Of a DNA stretch of 64,000 nt, positions 36,460 to 44,759 are shown piece by piece. Source of the stretch: Gillisia hiemivivida (lineage in GTDB: Bacteria; Bacteroidota; Bacteroidia; Flavobacteriales; Flavobacteriaceae). The DNA is taken from contig NZ_VORY01000002.1 in the NCBI RefSeq assembly GCF_007997295.1, positions 310,001 to 374,000 of the forward strand, written 5' to 3'. The translations under genes were made by a program, and so were the position numbers. The notes under the pieces are model-generated. The model was not told where the DNA came from and made no database searches. It was given only the letters and a program-made list of their open reading frames with translations. The number at the start of each line of letters is the position of its first letter. Positions within the stretch are counted from its first letter, which is position 1.

Positions 36460-37116
36460 CTACAATGCCATTGTCTTTCCATTTCCTAATTCTTCCACTG
36501 AGCCACAAGCAATATATTGTCCTGGAATAGGATCATACCAAAGTACATTTTCCCCTACCTCTTCACTTGTTTTCCATGCCCAAATCCCCATCTCCCGAAT
36601 TATAGTAAGATAACTATAACTACCAACATCTATATTTAGATCTATATCTTCATTAATATTAAGATCTTTATCTTGAGGATCTTGTGTTTCTGTGTTTCTT
36701 TTTGCGTATTCCTCTATCTTTTCTGGGGCTGCTCTCAAATACTTAGCTATTATCTCCTCGTATTCTTCTGCTGAACCTTCGCTTAGCTCTTTGTCATATT
36801 GCTTTTCAAACACTTCCGCAAAAGCAGCTGCTTTTCGATTAAAACTCTCTTGTTGTTTTTTAGTAGCCACTTCATGCATGTAGGAATCTATAAATTGAGC
36901 TATATTTAAATCTCCTGCACCTGGGGTATCTGTCGTTGGGAGTATTATATTCAGTACTTGTTTTAGCGCAAAACCGTTTGAAATGCTTAAAAAGTTTGGT
37001 TCCCAATTGTTTTTAGGTTCGCTTTTACAACTTTGTAATAAACTCAAGGTACTCGGTCCTATAATAAGTATTCCGGCGCCCAGACCAAAGTTTTTTAAAG
37101 CTTGTCTTCTATTCAT
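36460..37116 (-). CDS. Gluconate 2-dehydrogenase subunit 3 family (GMC hitchhiker subunit)
   Basis: This protein of 218 residues starts with a twin-arginine signal (MNRRQALKNFG) that also carries a possible lipobox (LLQSC). The rest is the small helical subunit family paired with GMC dehydrogenases such as glucoside 3-dehydrogenase, gluconate 2-dehydrogenase and fructose dehydrogenase: LNIILPTTDTPGAGDLNIAQFID and an acidic middle. Its job is to carry the folded, FAD-loaded catalytic subunit through the Tat pore and to stabilise it. It follows the GMC gene by ten bases, so the two are made together. A cytochrome subunit is not encoded nearby. Confidence 0.88.
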   Translation of the reverse strand: MNRRQALKNFGLGAGILIIGPSTLSLLQSCKSEPKNNWEPNFLSISNGFALKQVLNIILPTTDTPGAGDLNIAQFIDSYMHEVATKKQQESFNRKAAAFAEVFEKQYDKELSEGSAEEYEEIIAKYLRAAPEKIEEYAKRNTETQDPQDKDLNINEDIDLNIDVGSYSYLTIIREMGIWAWKTSEEVGENVLWYDPIPGQYIACGSVEELGNGKTMAL

Positions 37117-37126
37117 AATTAAAAAT

Positions 37127-38827
37127 TTAAGCTTCTGATTTTTTGAAATTTTTAACTGCGTGAGCTGCAGCTCTTGCGGTCATTGCCATATATGTTAAGG
37201 ATGGATTTTGACAGGCCGCCGAAGTCATAAAAGAACCATCCGTTACATAAACGTTGGACACAGAATGCAACTGATTGTCTCCGTTTAAAACAGAAGTTTT
37301 TGGATCCCTTCCCATCCTAGCTGTTCCCATCTCGTGGATTCCGAGTCCAGGAGCTCCTATACTATCATAGCCCTGAACATCCCTGAAACCTGCCTTTTCA
37401 AGCATTAACACAGCCTGTTCTACCATATCCTTACGCATCTTCAATTCATTTTCTTTAAATTCGGCGTCAAAGGTTATGGTTGGAAGTCCCCATTCATCCA
37501 ATTTTTCATAATTAAGGGTCATTTTATTTTCGTGATATGGAAGGGTTTCTCCAAATCCCATCAATCCCATGGTCCAACCTCCTGGTTTGGAAATCGCTTC
37601 TTTTAATTCTTTTCCATAGCTGGCTTCGGCAATAGTCTCATTCCAATTATCCCTGCTTGCTCCACCCTGATATCCGTATCCACGTATAAAATCAAGATTT
37701 TCATTTTCTGAAAGATTCCTAAAACGTGGAAGGTAAATTCCGTTCGGTTTCCTTCCTTTATAATATTTGCTCTCAAAACCATCATATTTACCATAAGCTC
37801 CGGCCTTAAAGTGATGATCCATAACATTATGTCCAAGTTCCCCGCTATCATTTCCCATTCCATTAGGGAATCTGTCCGATTTGGATTGCATCAAAATACT
37901 GGCAGATGCTATTGTAGAAGCACATAAGAAAATAACATTTGCTTTGAATTCATGAACTTCCTTAGAATCCACATCAATAACCTTAACCCCAGTAGCTTTT
38001 TTAGAATTAGGATCATAGATCACTTCACTCACAATTGAATTTGGCCGCAAGGTCATATTACCTGTACGCTCTGCCGCAGGTAAGGTGGATGAATTACTGC
38101 TGAAATATGCTCCATAAGGACAACCTCTTATACAACGATTCCTGTACTGGCAAGGAGCCCGGCCTTCAAATTTATCGTTATTGGTAATATGTGCTACGCG
38201 ACCGGCTGTAAGCACCCTGTCGGTAAAATTCTCAGCCATATTCTTTTTAAGATGATCTTCCACACAATTTAATCCCATCATTGGTAAGAATTTACCATCC
38301 GGCAATTGTGGAAGTCCGAGATTCTCGCCGCTTACTCCTATAAAAGATTCTACATAATCATACCAAGGGGCTACATCTTTATATCGTACAGGCCAATCTA
38401 CAGCTATACCATCTTTTTTATTTGCTTCAAAATCTAGATCGCTTAACCTGTAACTATGTCTTCCCCACATTATTGATCTCCCTCCAACATGATATCCACG
38501 AATCCAGTCAAATCTTTTGGTCTCATTATATGGATGTTTAATGTCATTCACAAACCAATGTTTGGATGCTTCATTAACCGTATAACCAGTTCTGGCCTGT
38601 TTTTCTTGTTTTTTTACCTCTTCTCTGGGAACCTGTCCTTTAAATTTATAGTCCCAAGGATCGTCATTCATAGTTGGGTAGTCCTTAATATGTTCTACCA
38701 TACGTCCTCGTTCAAGGACTAGGGTTTTAAAGCCTTTTTCACACAATTCTTTGGCAGCCCATCCGCCGCTAATTCCTGTACCTACTACTATTGCATCATA
38801 GGTTTCATTTTCATAAATCTTACTCAC
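37127..38827 (-). CDS. GMC-family FAD oxidoreductase (glucoside 3-dehydrogenase-like)
   Basis: The protein of 566 residues has the FAD-binding GxGxxG start (IVVGTGISGGWAAKELCEKG), ERGRM, the central cysteine-rich segment (APCQYRNRCIRGCPYGAYF) and C-terminal GMC signatures (HEMGTARMGRDP and CQNPSLTYMAMTARA). It has no signal peptide of its own. Export with the Tat-targeted small subunit encoded next to it is the known route for such enzymes. Relatives oxidise the C3 hydroxyl of glucosides to 3-keto-glucosides. That activity fits the Gfo/Idh and DUF1080 genes divergently encoded next door. The true substrate and electron acceptor are inferred, not shown. Confidence 0.88.
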   Translation of the reverse strand: MSKIYENETYDAIVVGTGISGGWAAKELCEKGFKTLVLERGRMVEHIKDYPTMNDDPWDYKFKGQVPREEVKKQEKQARTGYTVNEASKHWFVNDIKHPYNETKRFDWIRGYHVGGRSIMWGRHSYRLSDLDFEANKKDGIAVDWPVRYKDVAPWYDYVESFIGVSGENLGLPQLPDGKFLPMMGLNCVEDHLKKNMAENFTDRVLTAGRVAHITNNDKFEGRAPCQYRNRCIRGCPYGAYFSSNSSTLPAAERTGNMTLRPNSIVSEVIYDPNSKKATGVKVIDVDSKEVHEFKANVIFLCASTIASASILMQSKSDRFPNGMGNDSGELGHNVMDHHFKAGAYGKYDGFESKYYKGRKPNGIYLPRFRNLSENENLDFIRGYGYQGGASRDNWNETIAEASYGKELKEAISKPGGWTMGLMGFGETLPYHENKMTLNYEKLDEWGLPTITFDAEFKENELKMRKDMVEQAVLMLEKAGFRDVQGYDSIGAPGLGIHEMGTARMGRDPKTSVLNGDNQLHSVSNVYVTDGSFMTSAACQNPSLTYMAMTARAAAHAVKNFKKSEA

Positions 38828-38969
38828 AGTTCTGGGGTTAATTAATTTTTCGTTTGAGGTATATTGTCAAATATATCGAATTATGTTTATTTTTTTACAT
38901 CTTTGAAGAAGGTATACTTTTAAGATTCTTAAAGTTACTACCAAAATAAAAACCTTTAAACAAAAATTC
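38828..38969. promoter_or_regulatory. Divergent promoter region between GMC and TIM-barrel genes
   Basis: This region of 142 AT-rich bases separates the two divergent halves of the carbohydrate locus, so promoters for both directions should lie here. I see no clean TAnnTTTG element on either strand and no copy of the palindrome found upstream of susC. Confidence 0.35.
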
Positions 38970-39953
38970 ATGACACGAAAATCCCTTAAGATTACTCATT
39001 TATTTGTACTTGCTTTATTTTTTATGGCAAGTTTGGTCTCATGTAAAAATAATCATGAAGCAAAGGAAACTATTGAAACTAACCTGAGCCAAACCGAGAA
39101 TCAGGAATTGTTTTTCAAAATTTCCCTAGCCCAATGGTCCCTTAGCAAACCAATTATTGAAGGTGAAATGGATCCTATGAATTTTGCTCAAAAAGCCCAT
39201 GAGATGGGATTCTCCGGTATTGAATATGTTAGCGGACTTTATGCTTCAAAAGTTGAAGAGATGGGCCTTCAAACTGTTTTGGATACTTTAAAAGCCAGAA
39301 GTGAACGATATAATGTTGAAAATGTTTTGATTATGATAGATGGTGAGGGAGATCTTGCCGTTTCAGATAAAGCAGAGCGAAACAAGGCTGTTGAAAATCA
39401 TAAAAAATGGGTGGATGCCGCTCAGTTTTTAGACAGTCATTCTATAAGAGTAAATCTTTTTGGAAGCAATGATGCAGAAATATGGAAAAGCAATTCAATT
39501 GATGGTCTTAAAAAATTAGGAGAATATGCCTCAACCAAAGGCATAAATGTTTTGGTAGAAAACCACGGCTATTTATCCTCCAATGCCAAACTTCTTGTTG
39601 AGGTGATGGAAGGCGTGAACCTCTCAAATGTTGGAACCCTTCCAGACTTTGGAAATTTTTGCCTGAAACGTGAAGGCGGGGAACGCTGGGATGCTAAATG
39701 CACAGAAGAATATCCAAGATACCAAGGAATTGAAGAAATGATGCCTTTTGCAAAAGCCGTAAGCGCAAAATCTTATAGTTTTAACGAAGAAGGTCAGGAA
39801 ACAAGCATGGATTTTCAAAAAATTCTTAAAATCGTAAAAGATGCTGGCTATAAAGGCTATATAGGTGTAGAGTATGAAGGCCAGGGACTTACAGCGGAAG
39901 AAGGAATAATTGCAACAAAAAAACTTTTAATCGCTGAAGGAAGCAAATTGTAA
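38970..39953 (+). CDS. Sugar phosphate isomerase/epimerase-like TIM-barrel lipoprotein
   Basis: This protein of 327 residues has a lipoprotein signal (FFMASLVSC) followed by a xylose-isomerase-like TIM barrel (AP endonuclease 2 family). Likely metal ligands are the glutamate in NVLVENHG, the aspartate in TLPDFGNF and the glutamate in IGVEYEG near the C-terminus. Envelope-targeted members of this family occur beside Gfo/Idh and DUF1080 genes in Bacteroidota. In the published 3-keto-glycoside pathway such a barrel acts on the unsaturated or keto-sugar intermediate. Here it leads a three-gene plus-strand group, divergent from the GMC dehydrogenase. The precise reaction is not assignable by sequence. 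Confidence 0.85.
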   Translation: MTRKSLKITHLFVLALFFMASLVSCKNNHEAKETIETNLSQTENQELFFKISLAQWSLSKPIIEGEMDPMNFAQKAHEMGFSGIEYVSGLYASKVEEMGLQTVLDTLKARSERYNVENVLIMIDGEGDLAVSDKAERNKAVENHKKWVDAAQFLDSHSIRVNLFGSNDAEIWKSNSIDGLKKLGEYASTKGINVLVENHGYLSSNAKLLVEVMEGVNLSNVGTLPDFGNFCLKREGGERWDAKCTEEYPRYQGIEEMMPFAKAVSAKSYSFNEEGQETSMDFQKILKIVKDAGYKGYIGVEYEGQGLTAEEGIIATKKLLIAEGSKL

Positions 39954-40193
39954 TTGTTATAAACAATAACATATTAAAATGAGTCTTTTTCAATCCACTA
40001 ATGAAGCACAGTTAATTTATAAATATAATTTACTGATTATTTGCCAAAAATAATAAACTTCTGATTTCGCAGTCATTTTCCAGTTTTTTTTCTAATTTCA
40101 TTAATTATATGACCATGTTTTATATATAGTCCAAAATTAAACCACCAATTTCAACCAACTTTTTCAAACATCAAAAATTTAAAAGCTATTATT

Positions 40194-41672
40194 ATGGAGA
40201 AAAACAAAAAAGAAACGAATAATCTTTCCAGGAGGAAATTCATTGCCAATACAGCTATGACCGCCGCCGGAGTTATGATTGTTCCTAGGCACGTACTTGG
40301 TGGTGTAGGTTTTACAGCCCCCAGTGACACTCTTAATATAGCTGGTATTGGTGTTGGAGGTATGGGAAGGGCAAACCTGACAAATATAACCGGACAAAAT
40401 ATCGTTGCACTATGTGATGTTGATTGGGATTATTCAGCAAAAACTTTTAATGATTATCCCAATGCAAAAAAATACCTAGATTACCGTAGGATGCTTGAAG
40501 AAATGGACAAGGATATAGATGCAGTAGTAATTGCAACTCCAGACCATACCCACGCACTTACTGCTGGTGCCAGCATGAGCATGGGTAAACATGTATATCT
40601 TCAGAAACCGCTTACCCATTCAATTTATGAATCCAGATATTTAACCGGAATGGCAGAACAAACCGGGGTTGCAACCCAAATGGGAAATCAAGGTCATTCA
40701 AATGAAGGAACAAGATTATTCGCAGAATGGATTCAGAATGGTGAAATTGGGGATCCAATTGAAGCACATGCCTGGACAAATCGTCCTATATGGCCTCAAG
40801 GTTTGGAAAGACCTGAAGAGCAACCAGCAGTTCCTTCTACTTTAGACTGGGATCTATTTCTTGGACCGGCTAAAAGCAGACCTTATCACCCAGCATACAC
40901 ACCTTGGAATTGGAGAGCCTGGTGGGATTTTGGAACAGGAGCATTAGGGGATATGGGATGCCATCTTATGGATCCAGTATATTTAGCACTTAATCTTGGT
41001 CATCCTACGGCATTTGAGGGAAGTTCTTCACAAGTAAATACAGAGAGCGCTCCTATCGCAGGAATGGTAACCTATTATTTCCCTGAAAGAGCGAGTCTAG
41101 ATAAAGTAAAAATGCCTGCACTTAAATTCAATTGGTATGATGGCGGTTTGTTGCCTGAAAGGCCTGCAGGAATGGAACCCGGTAAAATTATGGGTGACGG
41201 TGGCGGAGGCGCCATGGTTGTTGGTACCAAAGGAACCATTATATGTAGTACTTACGGTCGTGATCCTTATATTATAGGAAGGGAAAACAATCCTCCACAA
41301 GTTAAAAAAGTAATTCCACGCGTAGAACTTAGTCATGAAATGGATTGGGTACGAGCTTGTAAAGAACCTAAAGCAAGCCGCGTAGAAGCAAGTTCCAACT
41401 TCGCTTATGCAGGGCCTTTCAATGAAGTAGTTGTAATGGGTAATCTCGCCATTAGGTTGCAGGGTCTTAAGAAAAAACTAGATTGGGATGGTGAAAATAT
41501 GAAGATTACAAATATTGGAGAGAATGAGGAAGTCAAAATTGTGACTACAGATAAGTTTACAGTTATTAATGGTGATCCAAAATTTGATACTCAGTATGAA
41601 ACTATAAATGCAAAACAGGCTTCAGAAGATTATATAAAACACAATTATAGAGAAGGCTGGAAATTATCTTAA
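40194..41672 (+). CDS. Gfo/Idh/MocA-family oxidoreductase, Tat-exported
   Basis: The protein of 492 residues begins with a twin-arginine signal (NNLSRRKFIANTAMTAAGVM) and a Rossmann nucleotide-binding motif (IAGIGVGGMGRANL). LQKPLTHS follows, a variant of the usual EKP motif. The long C-terminal alpha/beta domain with DMGCHLMDP is typical of the secreted Bacteroidota subfamily. Such enzymes keep NAD(H) tightly bound and act as closed-cycle oxidoreductases at sugar C3. Export of a cofactor-loaded enzyme explains the Tat signal. The gap of 240 bases upstream allows a promoter of its own. It is followed by DUF1080, as in known 3-keto-glycoside gene sets. Confidence 0.9.
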   Translation: MEKNKKETNNLSRRKFIANTAMTAAGVMIVPRHVLGGVGFTAPSDTLNIAGIGVGGMGRANLTNITGQNIVALCDVDWDYSAKTFNDYPNAKKYLDYRRMLEEMDKDIDAVVIATPDHTHALTAGASMSMGKHVYLQKPLTHSIYESRYLTGMAEQTGVATQMGNQGHSNEGTRLFAEWIQNGEIGDPIEAHAWTNRPIWPQGLERPEEQPAVPSTLDWDLFLGPAKSRPYHPAYTPWNWRAWWDFGTGALGDMGCHLMDPVYLALNLGHPTAFEGSSSQVNTESAPIAGMVTYYFPERASLDKVKMPALKFNWYDGGLLPERPAGMEPGKIMGDGGGGAMVVGTKGTIICSTYGRDPYIIGRENNPPQVKKVIPRVELSHEMDWVRACKEPKASRVEASSNFAYAGPFNEVVVMGNLAIRLQGLKKKLDWDGENMKITNIGENEEVKIVTTDKFTVINGDPKFDTQYETINAKQASEDYIKHNYREGWKLS

Positions 41673-41681
41673 TCTTTTATA

Positions 41682-41783
41682 GAATCAAGAACCTCGGGGC
41701 AAGCCCACGAGGTATGAATTGAAAAATACTTTTAAAAATTCGAGGCAAGCCTCGGGGAATTGAACCCTCAATGAGGGATTAAA
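41682..41783 (+). repeat. CCTCGGGG repeat, standard copy
   Basis: It starts GAATCAAGAACCTCGGGGC and contains three hairpins: CCTCG/CGAGG (41692-41712), CGAGG/CCTCG (41741-41754) and CCCTC/GAGGG (41765-41777). It is nearly identical to the copy at 31261 apart from a 30-base insertion there. It fills the gap between the Gfo/Idh and DUF1080 genes and would be transcribed within that operon. Confidence 0.8.
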
Positions 41784-41800
41784 TTTAACCAAAACAGAAA

Positions 41801-42634
41801 ATGAAAAACAATATTTTGATATCAAAGTTTATAAAGACAATTTATTCATTACCAATTGTACTAATCTTTATAGGATCCATTTTTACTTCTTGTGGTGATA
41901 AAAAGAAGGATTCTGAAGAAAATCAAGAGGTCGAGGTCGCAGAAGTTGATGTCCCTGCAAAAGTGAACGAACTTTCCCAAGAGGAAAAAGACGAAGGCTG
42001 GAAGCTATTATTTGACGGAAAAACTACTGAAGGTTGGAGGGGATATAACAAAGATTCGTTTCCTTCTCAAGGTTGGGTGGTCGAAGATGGTGCTATAAAA
42101 GTACAGGGAACTGGTTCCGGTGAAGCTGGTGGTCCTGGCGATATCATTTATGATGAGCAATTTAAGGATTTTGAACTGACACTTGAGTGGAAAGTATCTG
42201 AAGGTGGAAACAGCGGTATTTTTTATTTGGCACAGGAAATAGAAGGTGAACCTATTTATACCTCAGCGCCAGAAATGCAAATTCTTGACAATGATAAACA
42301 TCCTGATGCAAGGTTAGGAACAGATGGGAATCGCCAAGCAGGGTCTTTATACGATCTTATTCCTGCTAAACCTCAAAACGCGAAGCCTGTGGGTGAATGG
42401 AATAAAATTTCTATTCTTGTTTACCGTGGTACAGTTGTGCACAACCAAAATGGCGAAAATGTAGTAGAATATCATTTATGGACTGACAAATGGAAGGAAA
42501 TGGTAAAAAACAGCAAATTCAAGGATTGGGAAAACTTTCTGAATGCAGGTGGTGAAGATAAACAAGGCTTTATTGGGTTGCAGGATCATGGAGACGATGT
42601 GTGGTTTAGAAATATAAAAATTAAAAAATTGTAA
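41801..42634 (+). CDS. DUF1080 (3-keto-disaccharide hydrolase family) lipoprotein
   Basis: This protein of 277 residues has a long signal region with a lipobox (IGSIFTSC), an acidic linker and one DUF1080 domain: WKLLFDGKTTEGWRGY, FELTLEWKVSEGGNSGIFY and the closing QDHGDDVWFRNIKIKKL. The domain is a concanavalin-like beta sandwich. Family members have been shown to cleave 3-keto-glycosides by elimination rather than ordinary hydrolysis. As an envelope lipoprotein next to a Gfo/Idh and a GMC dehydrogenase, it is the probable bond-breaking enzyme of this locus. Which glycoside is cut is unknown. A terminator follows. Confidence 0.9.
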   Translation: MKNNILISKFIKTIYSLPIVLIFIGSIFTSCGDKKKDSEENQEVEVAEVDVPAKVNELSQEEKDEGWKLLFDGKTTEGWRGYNKDSFPSQGWVVEDGAIKVQGTGSGEAGGPGDIIYDEQFKDFELTLEWKVSEGGNSGIFYLAQEIEGEPIYTSAPEMQILDNDKHPDARLGTDGNRQAGSLYDLIPAKPQNAKPVGEWNKISILVYRGTVVHNQNGENVVEYHLWTDKWKEMVKNSKFKDWENFLNAGGEDKQGFIGLQDHGDDVWFRNIKIKKL

Positions 42635-42656
42635 TAAATCATTTTATAAAACCACA

Positions 42657-42698
42657 AAAGCTGTATTAGATATCTATCTTTTACAGCTTTTTTTTATG
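42657..42698 (+). terminator. Terminator after DUF1080 gene
   Basis: AAAAGCTGTA and TACAGCTTTT pair around a 15-base loop, followed by a T run. This marks the plus-strand end of the carbohydrate locus. Confidence 0.75.
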
Positions 42699-42803
42699 AA
42701 TTTTTTAATGATTTTCCGAAAAAAAATATTGTTATTTTATGCTATTAAATTATAGAAATAGCAGATTTAGAAATAATTATTATATTCATTTTGAATCTTT
42801 TTC

Positions 42804-43772
42804 CTAAACTATTCCAATTCTTTTAGAATGTTCAATTGCTTTTTCGCTGTTAATAAAGTAACAGGTGCTTACCCCCATATCATTAATGTTATCTAAAACA
42901 GTTGCAATGGTTTCCTTTTTAACTTTGTTGGTTTTACGTATGTATACCGCTTTCACATTTAATGGAAATATTTTGCAGATACGCTCATAGATATATGGGT
43001 CTTTTTGAGAATCGTCCCCAATAAGCACATATTTAAGGTTTGGATAAAATGAGATGATATCCTTTATCTTTTCGAATTTATGATCGTGTCCCCCACGCCC
43101 GGTCATTAGAAAATCTGAAATTCCTGTTTTGATCTTCTTCAATTTTATTACCGCCTTGGGCAGCTCATGCCTTTTAGCAAATTCATTAATAAAATCGTAC
43201 AAGTTCCATTCGCTACTAGAGACGTAAAAAAAGGAGTTGAAAGCTTGTTCATTATCTTGGCCATAAGAACTTAATGCTTTATAATGCGGCACCACGTCTT
43301 CAAATATTTTTCTCTTATTAATGTTCTTAAGTAACATTACATAAAGTTTCTTGAAAAAATTACCGCTATAAGAAATAAGGAAAGTATCATCAATATCAGA
43401 TATTATCCCATATTTACTTTCGAAGGGTTTCAGGATTTCTCCGGTATCCACAATACCAAAGCCATTGAATTCACAGGATACCTGATACTCATGCCAGCCA
43501 CCTTGCAATTCTTGATTGAAAGGGATATTAAATCTAAAATATCCATCATCCAATGTTTTTGTTTGCACGTGCAAACCTTGAAATTCTAGAGTCACCCGAA
43601 TATTGGGAATTGGTTTAATATTAAACATATGGATAATAGACATCGCATGTTTAATTCCGCGTCTATCTATTCGGTATTTGTCTGGAGCCCAAGACTTAAA
43701 GACATGACCAAAAACTACCAGCTCTTGCTCGTTTAAATATCCACGATATAATTTTAAATCAATTTTTGTCAA
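42804..43772 (-). CDS. APP1-type phosphatidate phosphatase (DUF2183)
   Basis: The C-terminal half of this 322-residue protein has the DxDxT phosphatase motif (ISDIDDTFL) and later GDDSQKDPYIYERI, as in the catalytic domain of yeast App1, a Mg-dependent phosphatidic acid phosphatase. The N-terminal half is a beta-rich region. No signal peptide is visible. The neighbouring divergent gene encodes a diacylglycerol kinase-like enzyme. The two could therefore run opposite reactions between phosphatidate and diacylglycerol. In bacteria the real substrate of these proteins is not settled. Confidence 0.85.
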   Translation of the reverse strand: MTKIDLKLYRGYLNEQELVVFGHVFKSWAPDKYRIDRRGIKHAMSIIHMFNIKPIPNIRVTLEFQGLHVQTKTLDDGYFRFNIPFNQELQGGWHEYQVSCEFNGFGIVDTGEILKPFESKYGIISDIDDTFLISYSGNFFKKLYVMLLKNINKRKIFEDVVPHYKALSSYGQDNEQAFNSFFYVSSSEWNLYDFINEFAKRHELPKAVIKLKKIKTGISDFLMTGRGGHDHKFEKIKDIISFYPNLKYVLIGDDSQKDPYIYERICKIFPLNVKAVYIRKTNKVKKETIATVLDNINDMGVSTCYFINSEKAIEHSKRIGIV

Positions 43773-43835
43773 TTGAGAGTTTATTAACGAAAGAATACTT
43801 CCAAAATAGTTAATTTTAGCAACAATCTACAGTGC

Positions 43836-44729
43836 ATGGAACCAAAAAACAAAATTTTACTAGTTGTTAATCCAATTTCTGGAAGTTTTGACAAAGCTAA
43901 TCTCATTAAAACAGTTGAAACACAACTAGCTAATATAAATATAAACATTCAAGTTTATGAAACTCAAGGTGAAGAAGATAAAATTGCAATTAGCAACTTA
44001 ATAAAAGAACATAAGCCAGAGCGCATATTAGTGGCTGGTGGGGATGGAACTATACAGCTAGTAGCAAAAGTTCTCAAAGATTTTGATCTTGTTCTTGGCA
44101 TCTTACCTGCAGGTTCTGCAAATGGTTTTGCAATTAACCTTGATCTACCATATGATCTAAATGAGCAAATTAAAATTGCTGTCGGCTCTAAAATCTTTAC
44201 CGTAGATACTCTAGAGCTAAATGGAGAAATGTGCTTACATATTTCAGACTTGGGTATAAATGCAGAGCTCATTAGACATTATGAGCATTCTAACTTTAGA
44301 GGGATGTTTGGGTATTTCCTCCAATCTTTTCCAACATTGTTTAAGTCTAATTATCCTTATAAGTTCATTATTGAAGCTAATAATTATAAATATGTAAAAA
44401 AAGGAGTGCTCTTAGCTATTGCCAATGCAAATAAATTTGGAACAGGAGCTAATATAAATCCGCATGGGAAATTGAATGATGGAAAATTTGAAGTTCTTAT
44501 CTTTAAAAAACTAAGTCTATTTCAAATAATAAAGACCTTATTTAAAAACACCAAAATGGATTCCAATTTCGTGGAAGCCATCTCTACAGAAGAAGCTATA
44601 ATTACATGTAAAAAACCCATAGCATTTCAGATTGATGGAGAATTTATTGGAAAGAGAAAGGAAGTTAAAGTAAAAGTTTCAGACAAAAAGTTAAAAATTG
44701 CTGTGTCGGAACATTTTAATCCCGCTTAA
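43836..44729 (+). CDS. Diacylglycerol/lipid kinase family protein (YegS-like)
   Basis: This protein of 297 residues has the DAGK catalytic domain signatures VVNPISGSFDKA and VAGGDGTIQLVAKVL, followed by LPAGSANGFAINL. The C-terminal beta sandwich with FQIDGEFIG is typical of the YegS/DgkB fold. It transfers phosphate from ATP to a lipid, most often diacylglycerol or a related lipid. It is divergent from a DUF2183 phosphatase gene with 63 bases between and is followed, after 30 bases, by an alpha/beta hydrolase-OsmC gene, perhaps in one operon. Confidence 0.9.
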   Translation: MEPKNKILLVVNPISGSFDKANLIKTVETQLANININIQVYETQGEEDKIAISNLIKEHKPERILVAGGDGTIQLVAKVLKDFDLVLGILPAGSANGFAINLDLPYDLNEQIKIAVGSKIFTVDTLELNGEMCLHISDLGINAELIRHYEHSNFRGMFGYFLQSFPTLFKSNYPYKFIIEANNYKYVKKGVLLAIANANKFGTGANINPHGKLNDGKFEVLIFKKLSLFQIIKTLFKNTKMDSNFVEAISTEEAIITCKKPIAFQIDGEFIGKRKEVKVKVSDKKLKIAVSEHFNPA

Positions 44730-44759
44730 ATTTAAAACTAATTCTAAAAAAATATTAAT

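Noticed and set aside
40179-40397. Minus-strand frame at the start of the Gfo/Idh gene
   Set aside because: It is antisense to the Tat signal and Rossmann motif and shows no family features.
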